The notes beneath the pieces are model-generated. The model did not search any database. It saw nothing but the letters and a program-made list of their open reading frames with translations, and was not told the origin of the DNA. A stretch of 64,000 bases of DNA, taken from the NCBI RefSeq assembly GCF_000938305.1, contig NZ_JYMT01000038.1:492379-556378 (forward strand), read 5' to 3'. Origin of the DNA: Bradyrhizobium sp. LTSP885 (GTDB taxonomy: Bacteria; Pseudomonadota; Alphaproteobacteria; Rhizobiales; Xanthobacteraceae). Each line of letters opens with the position of its first letter. Position 1 is the stretch's first letter. A program made the translations under genes and the position numbers. Positions 36,455 to 43,755 of the stretch are shown here, piece after piece.

Positions 36455-36480
36455 CGAACCCCTTCGGTTCCGCTCGCGTT
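36455..36480 (+). promoter_or_regulatory. Weak EcfG-type promoter candidate
   Basis: CGAAC (36455-36459), 17 bases, CGTT (36477-36480): one mismatch in the -35. It lies 50 bases before the ATG at 36530. Confidence 0.35.
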
Positions 36481-36529
36481 GTGTCCGTGATCGCCAAGGG
36501 AATTGTCACGGGGCGAGGGACATCCAAAC

Positions 36530-36937
36530 ATGTCACAGATCCAAAAGGGAATTCTCGGCGTGATCGCGATCGGCCTGACGCTCGGCGCTGTCCAGTTCGC
36601 ATCCGGCCATGATCTGATCGGCGGTCAGCTCACCATTTCGGCGGTGCCCGACACCGTCTCGGCTGCACCCGAGACGATGGTCAATCGCGCCGCCAAGGCT
36701 GACCGCGCCGAGGTTCCGACGTTGGGCCAGAACAGCCGCACCATTGCGCTAAAGGTCGATGGGCTTCCGGACACCTCGGTGCTGGTTCGTGTTGCCGTGG
36801 CCAAGGAGGCACGCAGCCGCCCGGTCGGCCTCGGGCTATCCCTGCCCGGCGAGGGCCGCAAGGTCGCCTGTGAGCCCGTGGTCAGCGTGCTGACCGACGT
36901 CGCCAAGCTGCTGCAGCCCGGCCGCTGCATCACCTGA
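36530..36937 (+). CDS. Exported hypothetical protein (135 aa)
   Basis: Signal-like N-terminus (KGILGVIAIGLTLGAVQFASG), then a soluble domain with two cysteines (KVACEPVVS, PGRCIT) near the C-terminus that may form a disulfide. GAGGGA lies nine bases before the ATG. No family recognised. A candidate weak EcfG promoter is upstream. Confidence 0.55.
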   Translation: MSQIQKGILGVIAIGLTLGAVQFASGHDLIGGQLTISAVPDTVSAAPETMVNRAAKADRAEVPTLGQNSRTIALKVDGLPDTSVLVRVAVAKEARSRPVGLGLSLPGEGRKVACEPVVSVLTDVAKLLQPGRCIT

Positions 36938-37029
36938 TGCGCGCCGCCCCTTGGCACTGATTTGCCCGACGGCGCAGGCCCTCGCGGGATCATATCGCGA
37001 GAATACGAAGTTGCGTCCCCACCCACAGT

Positions 37030-37152
37030 TGTCATCGCCCAGCCCGTGCGCAATTTCGCACATGGACCGGGCGACCCAGTACGCCGCGGCTCATCGACTC
37101 AGGCACTGCTGCCTCTGGAATACTGGGGCACCCGGACGAGCCGGGCGATGAC
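37030..37152. repeat. Palindromic intergenic repeat, family D
   Basis: Begins GTCATCGCCCAGCCCGTGCG and ends GCCGGGCGATGAC, with inner arms GACCGGGCGACCCAGTA / ATACTGGGGCACCCGG. The outer ends are complementary. It is of the kind found many times in Bradyrhizobium genomes, but only one copy occurs here. Confidence 0.65.
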
Positions 37153-37197
37153 ACCGGTTTGGTTGCCGCGATTTTAGGCCATCACGACCACGAAGCA

Positions 37198-37650
37198 CTA
37201 CGGCTCCTCCGCCGGCTCGCTGCTGGCGGCGGCGCTGCGGCTCGCCATCACGCCGAGCGCGATGCCGCCGATGGCCAGGATCGGGATCAGGCGCTTGATG
37301 CCGATGGCGCGGACGATCTGCAGGGCGGTGGCAAGCAGCATGGGGTCGGCGAGCAGGCCGGTTGTTGCGGCGGCTTTCGCGGCTTTTGCCGCTTCCGCGG
37401 CGCGCCGCAGCATCTGACGCTTGCGCATCGTGTAGCTGATGGCTGCGATCATTGCGACCACGAAGAAGATCGCGGCGCCCGCCAGGCACGCCTGCACCGG
37501 ACCGTAGTTTTGCAGCACCAGCACGAAGGCGGCGGCGCACAGGAAGGCGGTGGTGATGAACAGCGCAATCGCGGCAGCGCCGGCGAGCGACGTCAGCCGC
37601 AACGCGCTTCCGGTCGATTCCTTGACGTCATCGATCAGCCGCTGAAGCAT
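37198..37650 (-). CDS. Holin-like membrane protein (putative holin superfamily III)
   Basis: 150 aa. Amphipathic N-terminus (LQRLIDDVKESTGSALRL), two adjacent helices (about 15-38, 42-66), an Ala/Lys-rich helix, and a third helix near 118-135. The pattern resembles Phage_holin_3_6/YqjE-like proteins that sit beside DUF883 genes. It lies downstream of the DUF883 gene (146-base gap, same strand) and may share its EcfG promoter. Function unknown. Confidence 0.55.
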   Translation of the reverse strand: MLQRLIDDVKESTGSALRLTSLAGAAAIALFITTAFLCAAAFVLVLQNYGPVQACLAGAAIFFVVAMIAAISYTMRKRQMLRRAAEAAKAAKAAATTGLLADPMLLATALQIVRAIGIKRLIPILAIGGIALGVMASRSAAASSEPAEEP

Positions 37651-37796
37651 GGAGTTGCCTTGCCTTGAAAAGAGCATCGACGAAATTCGCGACAGCCCAC
37701 CAGCGCTGCCATCTCGTCCAAAAGGGTAGTTTGTGTGCGCCTGCCATCACCGGGCCTCAGCTGGACAATGTCGTCTGCTTACCGCCGCCAAATGAC

Positions 37797-38168
37797 TTAC
37801 CGCCGCCAGGTGACGCCGATCAGAAAGCCGATGCCGATGGCGAGGCCGACGGTCGCAAGCGGCCGCTGCGTGATCACCTCTTCCAGCGTCTCCTCGATCG
37901 AGGACGCCGCGTCCTGCGCCGCACCCATCATCGCGCTGCCGCGCTCCGACATGTCGTCGAGGGTGGATTCGGCGTTGGCGCGGGCTTCCTTGTAATGGCG
38001 GCGGGCTTGCTTGCCCGCATTGCCGGCAAACGAGTTGAGCGCTTCGGTGATCTGTTCGGTGAGGGCGGCGATATCGTTTTTCACGGCGGTGACATCCTTC
38101 TCGAGACGATCGTAGGTCGCTTTGTCTGTCATGGTCCTGATCCCAGATGCGCTATCCGTGCTCGACAT
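37797..38168 (-). CDS. DUF883 (YqjD/ElaB-like) membrane-anchored protein, EcfG target
   Basis: 123 aa. Long helical region (YDRLEKDVTAVKNDIAALTEQ, SMLDDMSERG-like segment) ending in one C-terminal helix RPLATVGLAIGIGFLIGVTWRR, the classical DUF883 signature. Escherichia YqjD and ElaB bind ribosomes at the membrane in stationary phase. I start at ATG 38168 (GGGAG six bases upstream; TSS near 38197) instead of the shorter ATG 38132. A perfect EcfG promoter lies upstream. Confidence 0.85.
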   Translation of the reverse strand: MSSTDSASGIRTMTDKATYDRLEKDVTAVKNDIAALTEQITEALNSFAGNAGKQARRHYKEARANAESTLDDMSERGSAMMGAAQDAASSIEETLEEVITQRPLATVGLAIGIGFLIGVTWRR

Positions 38169-38203
38169 CGAAAGCTCCCGGAGACTCTGCGTTTCGATGA
38201 GCA

Positions 38204-38228
38204 AACGCTTGGCCACAGCCGAAGTTCC
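38204..38228 (-). promoter_or_regulatory. EcfG promoter of the DUF883 gene
   Basis: On the minus strand GGAAC (38228-38224), 16 bases, CGTT (38207-38204): perfect. Leader about 30 bases. Confidence 0.8.
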
Positions 38229-38256
38229 GTTGTGGAAATCCAAGGCAGACTTCGAG

Positions 38257-39417
38257 TTAGTCTTCCGGCGTCAGATGCTCCTTGACGATCAACGCCACGA
38301 TCAGCAGCGGCGACGACAGGAAGGCGCCCATCGGGCCCCACAGCCAGGTCCAGAACGCCAGCGCGAGGAAGACTGCGAGCGCATTCAGCGACAGCCTGCG
38401 ACCGACGATCGTCGGCGTCACGAAATGTCCTTCGAGGAAGGCCGCGGCCGCGAAGCAGGCCGGCGCGATCAGCCCGGCGCCGATGGTCGGAAACGCGATG
38501 ACGCCGACCAGCACCAGCACCGCGAACATCGCGACCGGGCCGATGATTGGAATGAAGTTCAGCGTCGCGGCGAGCGCACCAAGTCCGGCCGGGTTCGGCG
38601 TGCCGGTGATGGCGCAGATCACGCCGGTGACGATGCCGACGCCGACATTGATCATGGTCACGGTCAGCAAATAGTTGCCGAGATGGGTTTCGATCCCGTT
38701 GAGGATGCGCAGCGCGCGCAGCCGCGCGGCGCGTTCGGTGAAGGTCATCACCATGGCGCGGCGTAGATCCGTCCAGCTCGCGATGAACAGGATCAGGGTC
38801 GCGATGAAAAGCATGAATTCGGCGAAGGTCGGCGACAGGAATTCCAGCGTCGGCTGCACCCATTCGAATTTCGGCAACTGGAACGTGGCCAGTGCTCCGG
38901 GGCTGCCGACCATGGTCTGCAGGTCCTGCCACAAAGCGAGCGGCCGGTCGAACACATGCATCTTCTCTCTCAGGATCGCGCCGAGTTCGGGCAGCCGCGA
39001 GCTCCACTCCATCATCGGCGCGGAGATCAGCCCAACCATGAAGGCGATCGTCGCGCCGACCGCGGTCACCAGCAGGACGGCGCCGAGCGGGCGGGGGATG
39101 CGGTAGCGTTCGAGCAGGCTTGCTGCCGGCGACAGCATGGTGCCGACGATGAAGGCCATGGTGATGGGCAGGAAGAACGCGCGCGCCACATAGAGCACCG
39201 CGACGACCACGATCAAGAGCAGCGCGACCAGCGCGAAGGCCACCAGCTCGGCGCGGCTGATGATCGGCGGAGTCTCGATCTTGCTGTCGGGGATCGGCGT
39301 GCCCTGATCTTGGGGCGCCTTGCTTTGAGGCGCCTTTGCCTGAGATGCCTTGCCTTGAGGTGCCGCCTTGCCTTGAGCTGCCTTGGCAAACAGACGTTCA
39401 CTCGGAAAGACACGCAC
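38257..39417 (-). CDS. AI-2E family (PerM/TqsA-like) transporter, EcfG target
   Basis: 386 aa from GTG 39417. The start is fixed by GGGAG seven bases upstream and by the EcfG promoter at 39481-39505, whose -35 overlaps the longer open frame. N-terminal 50 residues are a low-complexity K/A/P/Q stretch (KAAQGKAAPQGKASQAKAPQ). Then two helices, a hydrophilic loop (about 145-215), and five more helices with LNFIPIIGPVAMFAVLVL and PTIVGRRLSLNALAVFLAL, the family signature. Members transport autoinducer-2 or ions or small molecules; the substrate here is unknown. Confidence 0.85.
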   Translation of the reverse strand: MRVFPSERLFAKAAQGKAAPQGKASQAKAPQSKAPQDQGTPIPDSKIETPPIISRAELVAFALVALLLIVVVAVLYVARAFFLPITMAFIVGTMLSPAASLLERYRIPRPLGAVLLVTAVGATIAFMVGLISAPMMEWSSRLPELGAILREKMHVFDRPLALWQDLQTMVGSPGALATFQLPKFEWVQPTLEFLSPTFAEFMLFIATLILFIASWTDLRRAMVMTFTERAARLRALRILNGIETHLGNYLLTVTMINVGVGIVTGVICAITGTPNPAGLGALAATLNFIPIIGPVAMFAVLVLVGVIAFPTIGAGLIAPACFAAAAFLEGHFVTPTIVGRRLSLNALAVFLALAFWTWLWGPMGAFLSSPLLIVALIVKEHLTPED

Positions 39418-39480
39418 GAATGTTCTCCCGCTCGGGCACGAATAAATCCGCGCCGCGATCCGCGTGCCAACTCGGGAGCA

Positions 39481-39505
39481 AACGGGATGCACAGCGAAAG
39501 GTTCC
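39481..39505 (-). promoter_or_regulatory. EcfG promoter of the AI-2E transporter
   Basis: On the minus strand GGAAC (39505-39501), 16 bases, CGTT (39484-39481): perfect. The 5' leader to GTG 39417 is about 57 bases. Confidence 0.8.
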
Positions 39506-39563
39506 ATCGCGGGATCGTGAGGCTGTGTGGGTTGACAATCGTGGCCTTGCGACGATTCGCGGC

Positions 39564-39589
39564 GGAACCGGACGGCGGCGATCGACGTT
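39564..39589 (+). promoter_or_regulatory. EcfG promoter of the L,D-transpeptidase gene
   Basis: GGAAC at 39564-39568, 17 bases, CGTT at 39586-39589: perfect, divergent from the AI-2E promoter 59 bases away. Predicted start near 39596. Confidence 0.8.
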
Positions 39590-39636
39590 GCTTCTACACA
39601 GCATCACCGCGATGCGTCACGCTTCAGGGGCAGTCC

Positions 39637-40464
39637 ATGACACAGCAGTCTGCATCCAGCCGCCGGCTTCCGTCGCGCGCCGCGCGCAACCTTGCCTTCG
39701 CCAGCATCCTGTTGGTCGCGCCGTTCGTCGCCACCGGTTCGGCCAGCGCGCAAAGCTACGGCCAGGACACCTATGGCAACCAGGCACTCGGCTATGCGCC
39801 GACCCAGCCGGGCGGGTTTCCGACCGACCAGGTGATGACCGATCCCGCGACCGAGGACGGCGCGCTGCCGGAGCGGCTGCGCCGCACCACCGTCGCGATC
39901 AATACGTCAGAAGCGCCCGGCACCGTCATCATCGATACCGGCAACACCGCGCTCTATTACGTGCTCGGCGGTGGCCAGGCGATCCGCTACGGCGTCGGCG
40001 TCGGCCGCGAGGGTTTTACCTGGTCCGGCGTACAGACCATCAGCCACAAGGCGGAGTGGCCGGACTGGCATCCGCCGGCCGAGATGATCAAGCGCCAGCC
40101 CTATCTGCCGCGCTTCATGGCGGGTGGCCCGGGCAATCCGCTCGGCGCGCGCGCGATGTATCTCGGCTCCAGCGAATATCGTATCCACGGCACCAACGAT
40201 CCCTCGACGATCGGCAAGTTCGTCTCGTCGGGCTGCATCCGCCTGACCAATGAGGATGTCGCCGACCTGTTCAGCCGCGTCGATGTCGGCACCAAGGTCG
40301 TGGTGCTGCCGAAGAACGCGCCGCATATCGCTGCCCGCGAGCTTGGCGCGTCGACGACGCAGATCTCGGTGCGTCCGGGTCCGGCGCAACCGCGTGCTGC
40401 AGTGACGACGCTGCCCTCGGGCCGTCAGGCGATGAACATCCCGGCGTCCTCCTCGCTGTACTGA
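39637..40464 (+). CDS. L,D-transpeptidase (YkuD domain), EcfG target
   Basis: 275 aa. Signal peptide ends near SASAQSYG. The YkuD domain (about 88-235) carries the catalytic motif HGTNDPSTIGKFVSSGCIRL with nucleophile Cys 200 and His about 180. It makes 3-3 peptidoglycan cross-links or attaches proteins to peptidoglycan in the periplasm. ATG 39637 has AGGGG seven bases upstream; the open frame upstream is a shadow. The DUF2865 gene follows six bases after its stop. Confidence 0.9.
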   Translation: MTQQSASSRRLPSRAARNLAFASILLVAPFVATGSASAQSYGQDTYGNQALGYAPTQPGGFPTDQVMTDPATEDGALPERLRRTTVAINTSEAPGTVIIDTGNTALYYVLGGGQAIRYGVGVGREGFTWSGVQTISHKAEWPDWHPPAEMIKRQPYLPRFMAGGPGNPLGARAMYLGSSEYRIHGTNDPSTIGKFVSSGCIRLTNEDVADLFSRVDVGTKVVVLPKNAPHIAARELGASTTQISVRPGPAQPRAAVTTLPSGRQAMNIPASSSLY

Positions 40465-40470
40465 GGATCG

Positions 40471-41100
40471 ATGATGATGAGGCGGCATACCAGGCGGTTT
40501 GTGTTCGGGACGGCCGCGTTGCTCGGCCTGTCGCTTGCGCCCGCAGCCCAAGCCCAGGATTTCTTCTCGGCGTTGTTCGGCGGCTTCAACCAGGGCCGCG
40601 CGCCAGTGATCCGGATGCCGTTCGACGACGGCAATGCGCCCATACAGCAGGTCGAGCGCCCGCGCTATGGCGTTGGCCAGGCCTATTGCGTGCGGACCTG
40701 CGACGGCCGCTATTTTCCGCTTTCCGCGACCGGCGGCCAGAGCAAGGCGGAGACCTGCAACAGCTTCTGTCCGGCGAGCGCGACCGAAATCGTCTACGGC
40801 GGCAATATCAACAGCGCCGCGACCGAGAGCGGAAAACCCTATTCTGAGCTGCCGAACGCATTCCGCTATCGCGATGAGATCGTCGCGGGCTGCAGCTGCA
40901 ATGGCAGGGATCCGGTCGGGCTCGCCGCGGTCAAGATCGAGGACGATCCGACCTTGCGCAATGGCGACATTGTCGCCGCCAGGGACGGGCTGATGGTCGC
41001 CCGCCGCGTCGATCGCCGCGGCGCCGAATTGAACTTCACGCCGGTGCCGGAGCGCATCCGCGCCAGATACGAGCGAGCGCCCGTGGTGGCGCGGGAGTAG
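40471..41100 (+). CDS. DUF2865 exported protein
   Basis: 209 aa. Signal peptide ending APAAQAQDFF, then a domain with YCVRTCDGRYFPLS..CNSFCPAS (four cysteines, about 76-105) and GCSCNGRDPVGLA. This is the DUF2865 pattern common in Hyphomicrobiales, usually beside envelope genes. Six bases after the L,D-transpeptidase gene, so same EcfG transcript. GAGGATCG precedes the first of three consecutive ATGs. Confidence 0.75.
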   Translation: MMMRRHTRRFVFGTAALLGLSLAPAAQAQDFFSALFGGFNQGRAPVIRMPFDDGNAPIQQVERPRYGVGQAYCVRTCDGRYFPLSATGGQSKAETCNSFCPASATEIVYGGNINSAATESGKPYSELPNAFRYRDEIVAGCSCNGRDPVGLAAVKIEDDPTLRNGDIVAARDGLMVARRVDRRGAELNFTPVPERIRARYERAPVVARE

Positions 41101-41149
41101 CTGACGATGAGCGGTTGAGATTGCCGGACGACTTTTGGTTCCACGTCGG

Positions 41150-41174
41150 GGAACCGGTCGCGCAGCGGCACGTT
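41150..41174 (+). promoter_or_regulatory. EcfG promoter of the 50-aa membrane protein gene
   Basis: GGAAC at 41150-41154, 16 bases, CGTT at 41171-41174: perfect. Predicted start near 41181, 40 bases before the ATG. Confidence 0.8.
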
Positions 41175-41220
41175 AGCAAAGGGCTAACAGCAGTTTCAAC
41201 GATGCCTGGAGGGGGCCCGC

Positions 41221-41373
41221 ATGATCGTCAGCGTTCTCATCACGTTCCTTGTCGTTATTCTCATCCTTTATCTGATCAACATGCTGCCGCTCGACGGTCG
41301 CGCCAAGCAGATCGCGCGCGTCGTCGTGATTATCCTCGGCGTGATTTCCCTGTTGAGATACATCGCGTACTGA
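41221..41373 (+). CDS. Small membrane protein (50 aa), Thivi_2564-like, EcfG target
   Basis: MIVSVLITFLVVILILYLIN then MLPLDGRAKQIARVVVIILGVISLLRYIAY: two helices with a short DGRAKQ loop, as in the small Thivi_2564-type membrane proteins. TGGAGGGGG precedes the ATG and a perfect EcfG promoter lies upstream. It ends at the terminator at 41392. Function unknown. Confidence 0.8.
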   Translation: MIVSVLITFLVVILILYLINMLPLDGRAKQIARVVVIILGVISLLRYIAY

Positions 41374-41391
41374 GCCGCGCACGGCGCCTAA

Positions 41392-41421
41392 AAAAGCCCC
41401 GGCTCGTGCCGGGGCTTTTGC
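41392..41421. terminator. Terminator between the 50-aa gene and glcB
   Basis: AAAAAAGCCCCGGC / GCCGGGGCTTTT hairpin with A and T tracts on both sides; works for both convergent genes. Confidence 0.85.
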
Positions 41422-41442
41422 TTGTCGTCGCGGCGTCGCGGA

Positions 41443-43605
41443 TCAGCCCGCAGCCTTTGCCTCGCGGCGGCGCGCGGTGAGGATGTATTCGGTGTAGCCG
41501 TTCGGCTGAGTGCGGCCCTCGAAGACAAGGTCGCACGCGGCCTGGAAGGCGACACCGTCGAACGCCGGCGCCATCGGCTTGTAGAGGCTGTCGCCGGCAT
41601 TCTGCTTGTCGACCACGACGGCCATCCGCTTCAGCGACTCCATCACCTGGTCCTGGGTGATGACGCCCTGATGCAGCCAGTTCGCCAGATGCTGGCTCGA
41701 GATGCGCAAGGTGGCGCGGTCTTCCATCAGGCCGACATCGTGGATGTCAGGCACCTTGGAGCAGCCGACGCCCTGGTCGATCCAGCGCACGACGTAGCCC
41801 AGAATGCCCTGGCAGTTGTTGTCGATCTCCTGCTTCACGTCATCGGGCGCCCAGTTCGACTGCGACACCGGGATGGTGAGGATGTCGGACAGCTTGGCGC
41901 GCGGCCCGCCCTTGGTGAGCTCCTGCTGCCGAGCCTGCACGTTGACCTGGTGATAGTGCAGGGCATGCAGCGTGGCGGCGGTCGGCGACGGCACCCAGGC
42001 GGTGGTGGCGCCGGCCTGCGGATGGCCGATCTTCTGCGTCAGCATGTCCGCCATCTTGTCGGGTGCGGCCCACATGCCCTTGCCGATCTGGGCGTGGCCG
42101 GGCAGGCCGTCGACGAGACCGGTGTCGACGTTCCAGTCCTCATAGGCCTTGATCCAGGGCTGCGCCTTCATGTCGTTCTTACGGATCATCGGACCCGCTT
42201 CCATCGAGGTGTGGATCTCGTCGCCGGTGCGGTCGAGGAAGCCGGTGTTGATGAACATGATGCGCTTCGAGGCGCGCTGGATGCAGGCCTTGAGGTTGAC
42301 CGTGGTGCGGCGCTCCTCGTCCATGATGCCGACCTTGATGGTGTTCTCCGGCAGCGACAGCATCTTCTCGACCTCGGCGAACAGGTCGCAGGTCAGCGTC
42401 ACCTCGTCCGGCCCATGCATCTTCGGCTTGACGATGTAGACCGAGCCGGTGCGGCTGTTCTTGAGCTTGGAATTGCCCTTGACGTCGTGGATCGCAAGCA
42501 GGCCAGCGACCGCGGCGTCGAGAATGCCTTCCGGGATCTCCTCGCCCTTGGCGTCGAGCACGGCGTCGGTGAACATGTGGTGGCCGACATTGCGCATCAG
42601 CAACAGGCTGCGGCCGTGCAGCTTCAGCTCGCCGCCGGCGGGTGTCTTGTAGACGCGGTCGGCGTTGAGCGCGCGGGTCAGGGTCTTGCCGCCCTTCTCG
42701 AAGTCGGCGGACAGCGTGCCAGCCATCAGACCGAGCGTGTTGCGATACACCAGCACCTTGTCCTCGGCGTCGACGGCGGCGACCGAGTCTTCCATGTCGA
42801 GGATGGTGGAGACCGCCGATTCCAGGATCATGTCGGCGACACCGGCGGCATCGTCCTTGCCGATGGTGTTGTTGCGGTCGATCTTGACCTCGACATGCAT
42901 GCCGTTGTTGACCAGCAGGATGATGGAGGGCTGAGCCGCATCGCCCTGGTAGCCGGCGAACTGCGCGGCGTTCTTCAGCGCGGTGGCGTTGCCGCTCTTC
43001 AGCTTGGCCGAGAGCTGGCCTGCGATCACGCTGTAGGAGGTGACGTCGGTGTGGCTTGCGGTCGCCAGCGGCACGGCGGCATCGAGGAAGGCTTTTGCTT
43101 TCGCGATCACCTTGTCGCCGCGCGCCTTGTTGTAGCCGCGGCCGGCCTCGCTCGGATCATGCGGGATCGCGTCGGTGCCGTAGAAGGCGTCGTAGAGCGA
43201 GCCCCAGCGGGCATTGGCGGCGTTCAGCGCATAGCGGGCATTGGTGAGCGGCACCACGAGCTGCGGGCCGCAGATCTTGCCGATTTCCTCATCGACATTG
43301 GCCGTCTCGACCTTGTGGGTCGCGGGCTCAGGGAGAAGATAGCCGATCTCCTTCAGGAACGCGGTGTAGGCACTGGTGTCGAACGCCTTGCCCTTGTGGG
43401 CGCGATGCCAGTCGTCGATCTTGGCCTGCAGCGTGTCGCGGACGGCGAGCAGCTCGCGATTCTTCGGTCCGAGCTTCGCGAGGATGGCGGCCAATCCGGC
43501 CCAGAACGCGTCAGGCGCGATTCCGGTCTTGGGCGTCGCCTCCTTGGCGATGAAATCGAACAGGACAGGGGCGATCTTCAATCCGTGGGCATCGACACGA
43601 GTCAT
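41443..43605 (-). CDS. glcB: Malate synthase G
   Basis: 720 aa, the usual length. Condenses glyoxylate and acetyl-CoA to malate. Seen: ILDMEDSVAAVDAEDKV (catalytic/acidic region), KMHGPDEVTLT, VGIMDEERRTTVNLKACIQ (Mg-binding Glu and Arg), FINTGFLDRTGDEIHTSMEAGP, and DRATLRISSQHLANWLHQG near the C-terminus. ATG 43605; the ORF upstream to 43620 has no signal. It is a stand-alone gene, without isocitrate lyase nearby. Confidence 0.96.
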   Translation of the reverse strand: MTRVDAHGLKIAPVLFDFIAKEATPKTGIAPDAFWAGLAAILAKLGPKNRELLAVRDTLQAKIDDWHRAHKGKAFDTSAYTAFLKEIGYLLPEPATHKVETANVDEEIGKICGPQLVVPLTNARYALNAANARWGSLYDAFYGTDAIPHDPSEAGRGYNKARGDKVIAKAKAFLDAAVPLATASHTDVTSYSVIAGQLSAKLKSGNATALKNAAQFAGYQGDAAQPSIILLVNNGMHVEVKIDRNNTIGKDDAAGVADMILESAVSTILDMEDSVAAVDAEDKVLVYRNTLGLMAGTLSADFEKGGKTLTRALNADRVYKTPAGGELKLHGRSLLLMRNVGHHMFTDAVLDAKGEEIPEGILDAAVAGLLAIHDVKGNSKLKNSRTGSVYIVKPKMHGPDEVTLTCDLFAEVEKMLSLPENTIKVGIMDEERRTTVNLKACIQRASKRIMFINTGFLDRTGDEIHTSMEAGPMIRKNDMKAQPWIKAYEDWNVDTGLVDGLPGHAQIGKGMWAAPDKMADMLTQKIGHPQAGATTAWVPSPTAATLHALHYHQVNVQARQQELTKGGPRAKLSDILTIPVSQSNWAPDDVKQEIDNNCQGILGYVVRWIDQGVGCSKVPDIHDVGLMEDRATLRISSQHLANWLHQGVITQDQVMESLKRMAVVVDKQNAGDSLYKPMAPAFDGVAFQAACDLVFEGRTQPNGYTEYILTARRREAKAAG

Positions 43606-43660
43606 GATGGGCTTTCTCAAAGAAACGGGCGTTTAGGAGCTGTTTTCAAAAGAAAAGCAG

Positions 43661-43695
43661 CAAAAAACGCGCCAAAGGGCCGTGTTCACGGCTCT
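43661..43695 (-). terminator. Probable terminator of cysD-cysNC
   Basis: On the minus strand AGAGCCGTG / CACGGCCCT (one G-U pair) with a two-base loop, then TTGGCGCGTTTTTT. It lies 60 bases beyond the cysNC stop. Confidence 0.45.
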
Positions 43696-43755
43696 TTTAG
43701 CCCTAAAGCCACGGCTCTGAGAAGACCCTCTGTCGCCCACACCCAGTCGTGGGCG

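Noticed and set aside
38956..39636. N-terminal extension of the L,D-transpeptidase frame
   Set aside because: It reads through the AI-2E gene antisense and through the EcfG promoter; the ATG at 39637 follows a ribosome site and gives a proper signal peptide.
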